A stretch of 34,294 bases of DNA from Acidobacteriaceae bacterium (lineage in GTDB: Bacteria > Acidobacteriota > Terriglobia > Bryobacterales > Bryobacteraceae). The position numbers and the translations under genes were made by a program. The stretch spans positions 1-34,294 of the forward strand of contig JANYCV010000174.1 of NCBI GenBank assembly GCA_025360145.1, given 5' to 3'. The notes beneath the pieces were generated by a model that ran no database searches, was not told where the DNA came from, and saw only the letters and a list, made by a program, of their open reading frames with translations. Below, in pieces: positions 16,533-24,320 of the stretch (the first letter of the stretch is position 1; the number at the start of each line of letters is the position of its first letter).

Positions 16533-17657
16533 GTGAACCGGACGACAGCCGGACTTTTGTTTCTTGCGGGAACCGTGTTCGCACAGGATCTGTCGATCGA
16601 CGACGCATTGCGGATGGCGTCGGAAGGACGGCTGGCGGAAGCAGAAACGGCGCTGCGGGCGTTGACCGTTCAAGCCCCGAATGACGGTGATCTGCGCACC
16701 CGTTTGGGTCTTGTGCTGCTTAAAGAGAAAAAGCTGGACGAGGCAGCGGATGAACTCGGCAGGGCAACAACACTGGACCCGGCGTCCGTATTCGCATGGC
16801 TCGCCCTGGGAGACGTTCGTCTGCGGCAGGGCAACCACGCTGAAGCCGCCCGGAGTGCGAAGCGGGCTCAGTCGCTGGCGGGGAAATCCGCGGCGGGCTG
16901 GAAAGCTCTCGCTGTCTTGCAGGAAAGGATCGGAGACAACACTGGCGAGGTGCAGTCGTTGCGGTCCGCCATCCGGTTGGCGCCCGAAGACCGCAGTCTC
17001 TATGTCCGTTTGACAAATCTTCTAATCGAGCACCGGAACGCGGACTCCGCGCTTGCTGTCGCTACTGCCGCCTTAAACCGTTTTACAACCGACGCTGAAC
17101 TATTGCGGCTGCGCGGCTTGGCTCTGTACGGACTTGGCCGGAAAGAGGAAGCTCTTGACGCATTCCTGGCCGCAATGGATGCCGCGCCCGCGGACGAGGT
17201 GGTCCATGCGTCTGTTGAGACTTTAATCGAAGATGCAGGCGATCGACTGCCGCAACTGACGCAACGGCTGCGTCGATTCAGGGAGCAGCGGCCCGCGAGT
17301 CCGCTTGGTCCCTTTCTGCTGGCGCTTGCTTCCAGATCTCCCGAGGAGAAACAATCGCTTGTGCGGGAGGCGATTGGCTTGGAATCCAGTTTTTGGCCGG
17401 CGTACTTTGAGTTGCATCGATTGCTTCGCGGCCAGGGTGACAGTTTACAGGCCATCCAGGCATTGAAGGAAACACTCCGGCTTAATCCGAATCACGAAGG
17501 CGCGCACTTCGCGCTTGCGGAGCTTTACCTCGAAGCGGGAGATCGGGAGAAGGCGCGGGAACACCGGCTGCAGCATGATCGGTTGAGGGCAGGAGCCGCC
17601 ACCGAAGAGCGCCGGCGAGCCGCGGAAAACCAGCGCCTGCCGGTGGGGACTCAGTGA
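16533..17657 (+). CDS. Exported TPR-repeat protein
   Basis: 374 residues starting at a GTG (16533) behind GGGGTGGA. Signal peptide MNRTTAGLLFLAGTVFAQD. The rest is a string of tetratricopeptide helices (e.g. AETALRALTVQAPNDGDL, ATTLDPASVFAWLALGDVRL, LKETLRLNPNHEGAHFALAE), with a variable middle section and a basic C-terminal coil. TPR proteins act as protein-binding scaffolds; this one is probably periplasmic. Its stop codon overlaps that of the convergent CRTAC1 gene by seven bases. Exported TPR proteins commonly accompany CRTAC1 proteins in Acidobacteriota, which supports a functional link, but the arrangement here is convergent rather than an operon. Confidence 0.9.
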   Translation: MNRTTAGLLFLAGTVFAQDLSIDDALRMASEGRLAEAETALRALTVQAPNDGDLRTRLGLVLLKEKKLDEAADELGRATTLDPASVFAWLALGDVRLRQGNHAEAARSAKRAQSLAGKSAAGWKALAVLQERIGDNTGEVQSLRSAIRLAPEDRSLYVRLTNLLIEHRNADSALAVATAALNRFTTDAELLRLRGLALYGLGRKEEALDAFLAAMDAAPADEVVHASVETLIEDAGDRLPQLTQRLRRFREQRPASPLGPFLLALASRSPEEKQSLVREAIGLESSFWPAYFELHRLLRGQGDSLQAIQALKETLRLNPNHEGAHFALAELYLEAGDREKAREHRLQHDRLRAGAATEERRRAAENQRLPVGTQ

Positions 17658-19378
17658 GCGTAAGCGGCCTGCGCGGTAATGCCCAGGCCCTCGCGCACCT
17701 GAATTTCCTGATTGGCCGCGACATCCGAAATCGATTCCCTTGCGCCGCTGGGCCAGACAATTTCGATGCGATCAACCTTGGTCGCGCTGCCCAGTCCGAA
17801 GTGCTGGCGGAAGTCGGATTGCGACAGATAGCTTGATCCGCTGGTCACTATCGACGTCTGTTTGGAGCTGCCAATTGACACGATGACCTTGGCGCCGATC
17901 GCGCTGCTGTTCGACTGGACGCCCGTCAACTTGACGAGAATCGAATTTCCCTTATGGCCAAAGTTTTTGAGGACGGTCGGCGGTGCGTTGGAGTTGACTA
18001 TCACAATCTCCGGATTCCCATCGCTGTCAAGGTCCGCGACAGCCAGGCCGCGGGAGCAGTGAGCCGCCGAAATACCCGCGCCGGCCAGCTTGCTCACATC
18101 CCGGAACGCTCCGTTACCCAGGTTCCAGTACAACAGTCTCGGCATTTCGTACGCGTCCGCGGCGTGCGCCTTTGCGAGTTCCGGATAGATATGGCCATTT
18201 GCAACGACCACGTCCTTGAATCCATCCTGGTCGATATCGACAAACTGCACTCCCCAGGCAACGTATCGCGTGTTCACTCCGTGCCCGGCGTTGACGGTCT
18301 GATTGGAAAAGAAGAGTTCGCCCAAATTACGGTAAATCGTGGTTGCCGTTTCATCTATGAAGTTGGTGCGAAGAATGTCCACCTTTCCGTCGTTATCGTA
18401 ATCGGCCACAGCCACTCCCATCCCGCCCTGTTCTTCCCCGTTGTCGCCATAAGCCACTCCGGCTGGCACCGCGATATTTTCGAATGTCCCGTCGTGTTTA
18501 TTGCGATAAAGAATGCTGGGAGTGGAATCGCAGGCAACGTAGATATCGGGCCAGCCATCGTCGTCGAAGTCCGCGGAAGTCACACTCAGACCATAGTGCG
18601 TGCCGGCGAGCGTGATACCGGCGGATGTTGACACATCGCGGAAACGGCCGCCGCCTTCATTGTGAAACAGACGGCCGCCACCGGTTTTAAAACCGCGAGG
18701 TCCGCAGAACACTTGCAGTCCGAGCCAGTTGCAGGCTGGGTTTGCGGTAATTCGACGGATCTGAGCCGGTGGGAACGAGACGTAGCTGGAGACAAACAGG
18801 TCGAGCCGGCCGTCGCGGTCGTAATCCAGAAATGTGCAGCCCGTGTTGAAAGTATTTGGGGTTGCCGGAAAGGGTATCGCGCGAAAGTGGCCCTTTTCGT
18901 TGTGCAGCAGTTGGTTTTCTCCGTACCTTGTGATCAGCAGGTCGGTAAAGCCGTCGTTATCGAAATCTCCGGCGCAGACTCCCTCAGACCAGCCGCTTGT
19001 CGCCAACCCGGCTTCGCGCGTAACGTCGCTGAATTTGCCGCTGCCGCCATTTTTGTAGAGCACGCTCGGACGCGACGTGCCGTCCAACCGCGCGCCGTTC
19101 ACCAGCAGAACGTCAATTTTTCCGTCGTTGTTATAGTCGAACAGGGCAACGCCGTTCCCGGTCATCTCAAGAATGTGCTTCTTGGTGAGCGCGCCGCCGT
19201 AGAAATTGGGGGCAGTGATTCCGAAAGTGGACGCGACGTCCCGCATGTCAATCTTGGGCGGGGGAACAGCGGAGTTTGTTTTAGGGGAACTGCGGGGAAC
19301 TGCTTTGGCCGTACCACCCATCCCCTGCTGCGCGGGAACGGGTAGTACAGCCAGCAAAACCAGCAAAAGACAGCGCAC
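17651..19378 (-). CDS. FG-GAP repeat / ASPIC-UnbV (CRTAC1-type) exported protein
   Basis: 575 residues with signal peptide MRCLLLVLLAVLPVPAQQ. About seven FG-GAP/VCBS-like calcium-loop motifs are visible (DYNNDGKIDVLLVNG, DFDNDGFTDLLITRYG, DYDRDGRLDLFVSSY, DFDDDGWPDIYVACD, DYDNDGKVDILRTNF, DIDQDGFKDVVVANG, DLDSDGNPEIVIVNS), consistent with a beta-propeller. An ASPIC/UnbV domain ends the protein (SSYLSQSDFRQHFGLGSATK, IVWPSGARE). The GTG start at 19378 comes one base after the TAA of the Oar-like receptor gene, so translation is probably coupled. It is likely an exported or surface binding partner of that receptor. Ligand unknown. Confidence 0.92.
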   Translation of the reverse strand: MRCLLLVLLAVLPVPAQQGMGGTAKAVPRSSPKTNSAVPPPKIDMRDVASTFGITAPNFYGGALTKKHILEMTGNGVALFDYNNDGKIDVLLVNGARLDGTSRPSVLYKNGGSGKFSDVTREAGLATSGWSEGVCAGDFDNDGFTDLLITRYGENQLLHNEKGHFRAIPFPATPNTFNTGCTFLDYDRDGRLDLFVSSYVSFPPAQIRRITANPACNWLGLQVFCGPRGFKTGGGRLFHNEGGGRFRDVSTSAGITLAGTHYGLSVTSADFDDDGWPDIYVACDSTPSILYRNKHDGTFENIAVPAGVAYGDNGEEQGGMGVAVADYDNDGKVDILRTNFIDETATTIYRNLGELFFSNQTVNAGHGVNTRYVAWGVQFVDIDQDGFKDVVVANGHIYPELAKAHAADAYEMPRLLYWNLGNGAFRDVSKLAGAGISAAHCSRGLAVADLDSDGNPEIVIVNSNAPPTVLKNFGHKGNSILVKLTGVQSNSSAIGAKVIVSIGSSKQTSIVTSGSSYLSQSDFRQHFGLGSATKVDRIEIVWPSGARESISDVAANQEIQVREGLGITAQAAYAH

Positions 19379-19379
19379 T

Positions 19380-22300
19380 TTAGAAGCTTACTTTCAGGGC
19401 GAACTGGATCAACCGCGCATTAACCGACGTTGAACTGATCTGGCCGAAAGCCGCGGAATCGAGGCTGGTCTGCGGATTGGCGAAATTGGCATGGTTGAAG
19501 ATATTAAAGAATTCCGTGCGGAACTGCGTCACCAAACGTTCGCGGAATTTGAAATCCTTGAACATGGAAAAATCCACGTTACTCTGGCCTGGTCCGCGAA
19601 AGATACCGCGGCCCGAATTGCCGTAGCGGTCGCGCGGAGCCAGAGTCCATGCCGCCTTGTTGATATAGTTTTGAAGGTTGTCGCGAAGAGAGCCGCTGGC
19701 ATACGTGAGCGCGGATCCGGCGACTACGTCGGAATTGAACGCGCCGGCAACATCGGTCGCGATGCCGCCAAGATCGATGCCGCTGTTGCGATTGATGACC
19801 GTGAGAGGGTTTCCCGTCTGAATAACGAAGAACCCGTTTGCGGACCAGTTGTTGAACAGGAACTTACCTGCCATTGAGTGAAACTTGTTGGGCAGATCCT
19901 GCACGAAGGTCACAGCGAGCCGTTGCGTGCGGTCGAAATTTGCCGGGCCTTTCGCGCGGCTGAAATCATTCCAGGGAGTCCGGAAGATGCTTGTCTGGAA
20001 CCGCGAGCCATCGTCACCATTGCCTAGAGTCTTTCCGAAAGTGTAAGAGGCTTGCATGTTGGCCGTGCCAAGACGTTTGCGGAACGTGAACTGGAAAGAA
20101 TGATAAGTGGAACTGCCGCCTTGGCCGGTAGCGGTAATATCGCCGAAACCGGGGAACTGCCGCAGCAGCCCGCCGCCGGACTGCGGGATCAGAGGATTGA
20201 GATTGCGGCGGGCAATGAGGTGTGTGCCCTTGGTGCCGATATAGGCTGTTTCAAGCAGGACGTTATACGGAAGTTGTTTCTGGACGCTGAAATTGTACTG
20301 CCAGGCGTTGTCGGTCTTGGTGTTCGGCTCGATGGCCGTGATCACCAATGCGTCGGTCGTCTTGGTGGGAAAGGGAATCTTTGTGGCGTCATAGCCGGGG
20401 TCGACGAAAGCCCAGTTATCGGGCTGGCTGAGCGAGCATCCGCTGCCGGCCACCTTGCAGTCTTGCGTCACTCGCGTGAATACGGGCGGGTTGGAGAAAA
20501 AGCCCTGTGCGGTCTGGCCGCTGCGTTGATCGAAAAACAGGCCTGCGCCGGCGCGGATAACCCAATCGTTTCGGACCCGCCACGCGAGGCCGAGGCGAGG
20601 CGCAAAATTGTTCCAGTCGCCCTGGATGGTTGTGGGCGAAATGCCGTCGTGATTGGCCTGGATGAGCCCCGAATCCTTAAAAGAACCGACGCCCCGGTAG
20701 CGCTCGGGCAGAAAGCTGACGAAATCGAGGTCCGTTCCGTAAGGTTGCATGTGCGCTTCATAGCGGACGCCTGCGTTGATGGTGAGGTTTGGGGTAACCT
20801 TCCAGTCGTCGTTGATGAAAAGCCCCCACGTGGATTCGCGCATGTGCATTTGACCGGGGCCGGCCGCAAAGGTTTTCCGGCGCGGCTGGCTGAGCAGGAA
20901 ATCGGCGTATTCATCGCCGCTGGCCCCTCCATCGTAGAGCCAGGACCCGCGCGATTCCTGTGCGTTCTGCGGATTCAGTAGCGATATCTGATCTTCCACG
21001 CCGAAGCGGATGTTGTGCTTGGACTTTATCCAGGTGAAGGTCGCCCCTGCGGTGTAGCGTTTGATCAGATCGGTCCAGTTATTGGTGTTACCGAATGCCA
21101 CATAATTGGGAATATCGACGCGCGGAAGTCCGTCGATCAGTGTAACTCCGCTAATAGGTTTCAATCCCAGTGAAGCCGGGTCGACCTTGTTTTGGAAACT
21201 GATGAACTGGTCGGTATTGTCGAAACCGAAGCGGCCTTCCAGAATCACTGAGGGAGAGAACACGTGCGTGTGGGTCACCTGGCCCGAGTGTTTTTGGCGA
21301 TTGGCTTTCTGGCCGAAGCCGGGCAGGCCGGCGCCAAAAGGAGAATTATCCTTTTGCCAGCTTTCAAACCAGCGCCCGAAGATAGTGTCCTTTGTGCCGA
21401 ACTTGTGATCGATCCGGAAAGTGTACTGGTCGATATTCGTTGCAATAGCGCTGGCGGCAAAGAAGTTGTTGGCGCCGGACGCGAAATTCGGCGTGGGGAC
21501 GAACTGATCCTGAATGTTTTTTGAAACGCCGTTGATTCGGGAAGCTGGAATGATATTTTCGGGAAACGGCTGGCCAGTAGAGGGGTCGGTAATCCGTTTT
21601 GAGCCGAAATTCCCGATCCGCTGGTTAAGCGTGGGCACGATGCGGATGATGGACGCGCTGCTTGAATTCGCGTTCAATTGCCGCGAGCTTTCCCAGCCGC
21701 CAAAAAAGAAAGTCCGATCGCGGAATACGCGGCCGGCCGCATTGCCGCCGAACTGGTTCTGGTTGTTCTTTCCGCGAACCGGGCTGAAGAACGGGCGGGC
21801 GTTCAATTCCGTGTTGCGGAGGAATTCGTATACTCCGCCGTGCAGGGTATTCGATCCGGAACGGGTGGTGACGTTGATCACCGAACCCAGGTTGCGGCCG
21901 TACTCTGCGCTGTAAAGGCTGGTGAGAACCTTGAATTCGCTGAGGAACTCGATGCTGGGGGTGCCGTCTCCGTCGGGCGCATTATTCAACGGGTTGCTTG
22001 TGGGGACGCCGTCCACGAGGATATTATTCGATCCCCGCCGAGCGCCGTTGACGCTGACGCTGTCGCTTCCCGTGCCTGGGTTATCGGCATTGAAAATCGA
22101 GCCAATCACCCCGGCGGAAGTGCCCAGGATCTGGGTGAAGTTGCGGGTGGCAAGGGGGATCGACTGGATGGTCCGCTGTTCCACCACCTGACCGATAGTT
22201 GCCTTCTCGGTCTGTAAAAGTGGCGTTTCGGCAGTGACGGAGATCGTTTCTGTAACGGCTCCGACCGAGAGAATCAAATCGAGTCTGATCCGTTCCGTTG

Positions 22301-22589
22301 TATTGACGACAATATCGTTGCGCTGCAGCCGCTGAAAGCCAGGCTGCGCGATCAGCAGGCGGTAGGTCCCGGCGCGCATCAACGCAAACTGGAAATTGCC
22401 TTCGGCATCGCTTTCGGTTCGGATTTCGGTTCCCGTGTCCTGACGGACAGCGGTCACTTCCGCCCCGGCAATCACAGAGCCGGAGGAGTCTTTAATAACC
22501 CCGACCATAGATCCGGTAGTTTCTTGTGCCAGCACTGACACAGAGGAGATTAGGACGCTCAGCCCTAGAGCACAGAGAATAGTACGCAT
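19380..22589 (-). CDS. Oar-like TonB-dependent outer-membrane receptor
   Basis: 1069 residues. Signal peptide (MRTILCALGLSVLISSVSVLAQ), carboxypeptidase-regulatory-like domain at about 25-115 (GSMVGVIKDSSGSVIAGAEV, RAGTYRLLIAQPGFQRL), plug domain at about 125-260 (IPLATRNFTQILGTSAGV, SVNGARRGSNNILVDGV, LGSVINVTTRSGSNTLHGG), then a beta-barrel ending in LIQFALKVSF. It is the first gene of a two-gene unit with the CRTAC1 protein (one-base spacing). The ATG has GGAAGGG upstream at slightly long spacing. It presumably binds and imports a ligand together with the exported CRTAC1 protein; the ligand cannot be told from sequence. Confidence 0.92.
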   Translation of the reverse strand: MRTILCALGLSVLISSVSVLAQETTGSMVGVIKDSSGSVIAGAEVTAVRQDTGTEIRTESDAEGNFQFALMRAGTYRLLIAQPGFQRLQRNDIVVNTTERIRLDLILSVGAVTETISVTAETPLLQTEKATIGQVVEQRTIQSIPLATRNFTQILGTSAGVIGSIFNADNPGTGSDSVSVNGARRGSNNILVDGVPTSNPLNNAPDGDGTPSIEFLSEFKVLTSLYSAEYGRNLGSVINVTTRSGSNTLHGGVYEFLRNTELNARPFFSPVRGKNNQNQFGGNAAGRVFRDRTFFFGGWESSRQLNANSSSASIIRIVPTLNQRIGNFGSKRITDPSTGQPFPENIIPASRINGVSKNIQDQFVPTPNFASGANNFFAASAIATNIDQYTFRIDHKFGTKDTIFGRWFESWQKDNSPFGAGLPGFGQKANRQKHSGQVTHTHVFSPSVILEGRFGFDNTDQFISFQNKVDPASLGLKPISGVTLIDGLPRVDIPNYVAFGNTNNWTDLIKRYTAGATFTWIKSKHNIRFGVEDQISLLNPQNAQESRGSWLYDGGASGDEYADFLLSQPRRKTFAAGPGQMHMRESTWGLFINDDWKVTPNLTINAGVRYEAHMQPYGTDLDFVSFLPERYRGVGSFKDSGLIQANHDGISPTTIQGDWNNFAPRLGLAWRVRNDWVIRAGAGLFFDQRSGQTAQGFFSNPPVFTRVTQDCKVAGSGCSLSQPDNWAFVDPGYDATKIPFPTKTTDALVITAIEPNTKTDNAWQYNFSVQKQLPYNVLLETAYIGTKGTHLIARRNLNPLIPQSGGGLLRQFPGFGDITATGQGGSSTYHSFQFTFRKRLGTANMQASYTFGKTLGNGDDGSRFQTSIFRTPWNDFSRAKGPANFDRTQRLAVTFVQDLPNKFHSMAGKFLFNNWSANGFFVIQTGNPLTVINRNSGIDLGGIATDVAGAFNSDVVAGSALTYASGSLRDNLQNYINKAAWTLAPRDRYGNSGRGIFRGPGQSNVDFSMFKDFKFRERLVTQFRTEFFNIFNHANFANPQTSLDSAAFGQISSTSVNARLIQFALKVSF

Positions 22590-22725
22590 AGTTTACACCC
22601 TTCCGCCTTTCCGAGAAGTATATGCTGGATAGAGACTTCAATCAAGGATATTCCGCTAACCGGGTATGTGCTTGACTCCAGTGGGTATGGTCTGGCAGCG
22701 TTTCGTGTGGCTGGCGCATTGGCCT

Positions 22726-22780
22726 CGCTTCCAGCAGCGGGACGAGGGCGTCCCGCGCCGGCCAGGGGGCCCGCCCTACC
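22726..22780. repeat. Intergenic repeat, copy B (REP-like, with hairpin)
   Basis: This is the second copy of the element at 11-64. It holds the same perfect GCGGGACG/CGTCCCGC stem (22737-22744, 22749-22756) and the same tail ending CTACC. It sits in the 280-base gap between the Tat-exported enolase-family gene and the second Oar receptor. No gene is seen in this gap. Confidence 0.6.
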
Positions 22781-22869
22781 TGGGCTACTGCCGTAGTAAT
22801 TACCTGTGTCGAGCACGCACCGGTGAGTTCACCGGCGATCAATGCGATTTCCCGCCACACCGCCGCGGT

Positions 22870-24039
22870 CTAGCTGACCTTGTGTTTATTGATGAACTCT
22901 CGAGTTACTTCGCTGCTCATCCCAGGCGCCTGGGGCGCCAGCACCTCGCCATCCTTCATATCCTGTTTTCCGCCCGTTTCCATGTAGATGGCGTTGGGGA
23001 TTGCACAAAGTATGTTCATGTTCACGGGACCGCCGCCGTGGCTGGCGAGTTCGACACCAAAGGCATCGGAGATTGCGCCGATCTCCATCCATTCCGTGGG
23101 ACCGCCCGCGCGGCGATTGTCCGGCTGCACCACATCGGCACCTTTTTTCATCAACAAATCGGTGAAGTGATGTTTGTTGTAATGATTCTCGCCAGTGGCG
23201 ATCCGCATGTCGAGGGCCTGCGTGAGTTCGGCATAGCCTTCGTGATCCCAAGGCGGCAGGGGTTCTTCATACCAGAAGCATCCGAGCTCCTGATAGACAC
23301 GTCCGCGCCGAATGGCTTCCACGCGGCTGTAGGCCTGATTGGCGTCGACCATGATCCGGATATCCTTGCCGGCTGTCTTGCGGCCGACTTCGATCCGCGC
23401 CGCATCGTCTTCCAAGGAATAGCGCCCGACTTTCACCTTGAAGGCGCGATAGCCAAGTTCGAGAGTCTCGCTGATGGTTTTTTTGTATTGCGAATGATCC
23501 TGGTCATTCTCGCGATACCAGCCGCACATGGCATAGGCAGGCATGCGATCGCGCATAGCCCCGAGCATTTTGTAAACGGGCATACCGGCCGCTTTGCCGA
23601 GGATATCCCAGATGGCGATATCTACTACCGACAGGGCGAATTGGGTGATACCCTGCATGCCTTGATACTCGAGAGCCTTCCATAAATCGGAACGGATTCT
23701 CTTCGGAAACGCGGGATCCTGACCAATGAGGATCGGCTTGATTTCATGCTCGAGAATCGTCTGGACAACCCGCGGCGCGCCTGCGATAGCCGCGAAATTG
23801 GTGTAGCCCCAGCCGGTGATTCCTGCATCGGTGAGAATGCGCAGGACCACGCCGCCCGATGTTGAGCCAAAATTATGAATGGCGTCACCGGTAAACGCAG
23901 CGGGCGGCAACTGTAGCAGATCCGTTTCAATTCCCGTGATCTTGATCTGCTTCCTGACTTCGGCCGCGGCGGCAAAGCCCGGCGCTAGAGGTGCGGCGGC
24001 CAATGCCGCGATTAGACTTCTTCTTGAAAGTAAGCTCAT
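22870..24039 (-). CDS. Tat-exported enolase-superfamily enzyme (mandelate racemase/muconate lactonizing type)
   Basis: 389 residues. The N-terminus has a twin-arginine signal (SRRSLIAALAAAPLAPG), so the folded enzyme is probably periplasmic, unusual for this mostly cytoplasmic superfamily. The capping domain occupies about 30-160 and the barrel follows. Catalytic KxK is at K201-K203 (AFKVKVG). Metal ligands are D232 (VDANQAY), E258 (WYEEPLP) and E284 (TGENHY); D307 and H334 (ASHGGG) are candidate acid/base residues. These fit abstraction of a proton alpha to a carboxylate, as in sugar-acid dehydratases or racemases; the substrate is unknown. An in-frame five-codon ORF with a strong ribosome site precedes the ATG. 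The gene lies downstream of a decayed gene and an Oar receptor. Confidence 0.92.
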   Translation of the reverse strand: MSLLSRRSLIAALAAAPLAPGFAAAAEVRKQIKITGIETDLLQLPPAAFTGDAIHNFGSTSGGVVLRILTDAGITGWGYTNFAAIAGAPRVVQTILEHEIKPILIGQDPAFPKRIRSDLWKALEYQGMQGITQFALSVVDIAIWDILGKAAGMPVYKMLGAMRDRMPAYAMCGWYRENDQDHSQYKKTISETLELGYRAFKVKVGRYSLEDDAARIEVGRKTAGKDIRIMVDANQAYSRVEAIRRGRVYQELGCFWYEEPLPPWDHEGYAELTQALDMRIATGENHYNKHHFTDLLMKKGADVVQPDNRRAGGPTEWMEIGAISDAFGVELASHGGGPVNMNILCAIPNAIYMETGGKQDMKDGEVLAPQAPGMSSEVTREFINKHKVS

Positions 24040-24045
24040 TGTTCG

Positions 24046-24074
24046 TTACGCCGAGTACATCGCGGCAACCTCCT
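24046..24074 (-). promoter_or_regulatory. Strong ribosome site and mini-ORF ahead of the enolase-family gene
   Basis: AGGAGG (minus strand, 24069-24074) sits eight bases before ATG TAC TCG GCG TAA (24046-24060), which ends six bases before the enolase-family ATG and in the same frame. The enolase start itself has no good Shine-Dalgarno, so it may be reached by reinitiation after the four-residue peptide. Confidence 0.45.
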
Positions 24075-24301
24075 AATCTAATACTTTCGGAATGGTAAAT
24101 TCGATCACCCCATTCGTAACATGGAACGGAATGTTCGATTCAGCGCCCATCTGGCCCAATAGTCCGCCCATAGTCCCACATTCATTTCCACGGGATCGCG
24201 TAGGATTTGATGTCACTGGGCAACGTCCGGAGTGGCGCCGAAGAGCGATGCGGCACTCCGATTCCAGGTATCGCGAGGAATTGCTTGCGGCCGATTGCCA
24301 T
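24073..24301 (-). pseudogene. Decayed exported-protein gene (N- and C-terminal fragments)
   Basis: Two protein-like fragments lie on the minus strand in different frames. The first starts at ATG 24301 (MAIGRKQFLAIPGIG, then LRTLPSDIKSYAIPWK) and stops at 24182; it resembles an export signal plus the start of a mature protein. The second, without a start, ends at TAG 24073 (MGGLLGQMGAESNIPFHVTN, then GVIEFTIPKVLD). The pair suggests a gene with an internal deletion or frameshift between the Oar receptor and the enolase-family gene. The original family was not recognised. Confidence 0.4.
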
Positions 24302-24320
24302 GCGAATCCGTTCTCTCTAA

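Noticed and set aside
20052-20981. Plus-strand 309-residue ORF opposite the second Oar receptor
   Set aside because: Antisense of a clear receptor barrel; no family match.
22666-23685. Plus-strand 339-residue ORF
   Set aside because: Antisense of the enolase-family gene whose catalytic residues are all intact on the other strand.
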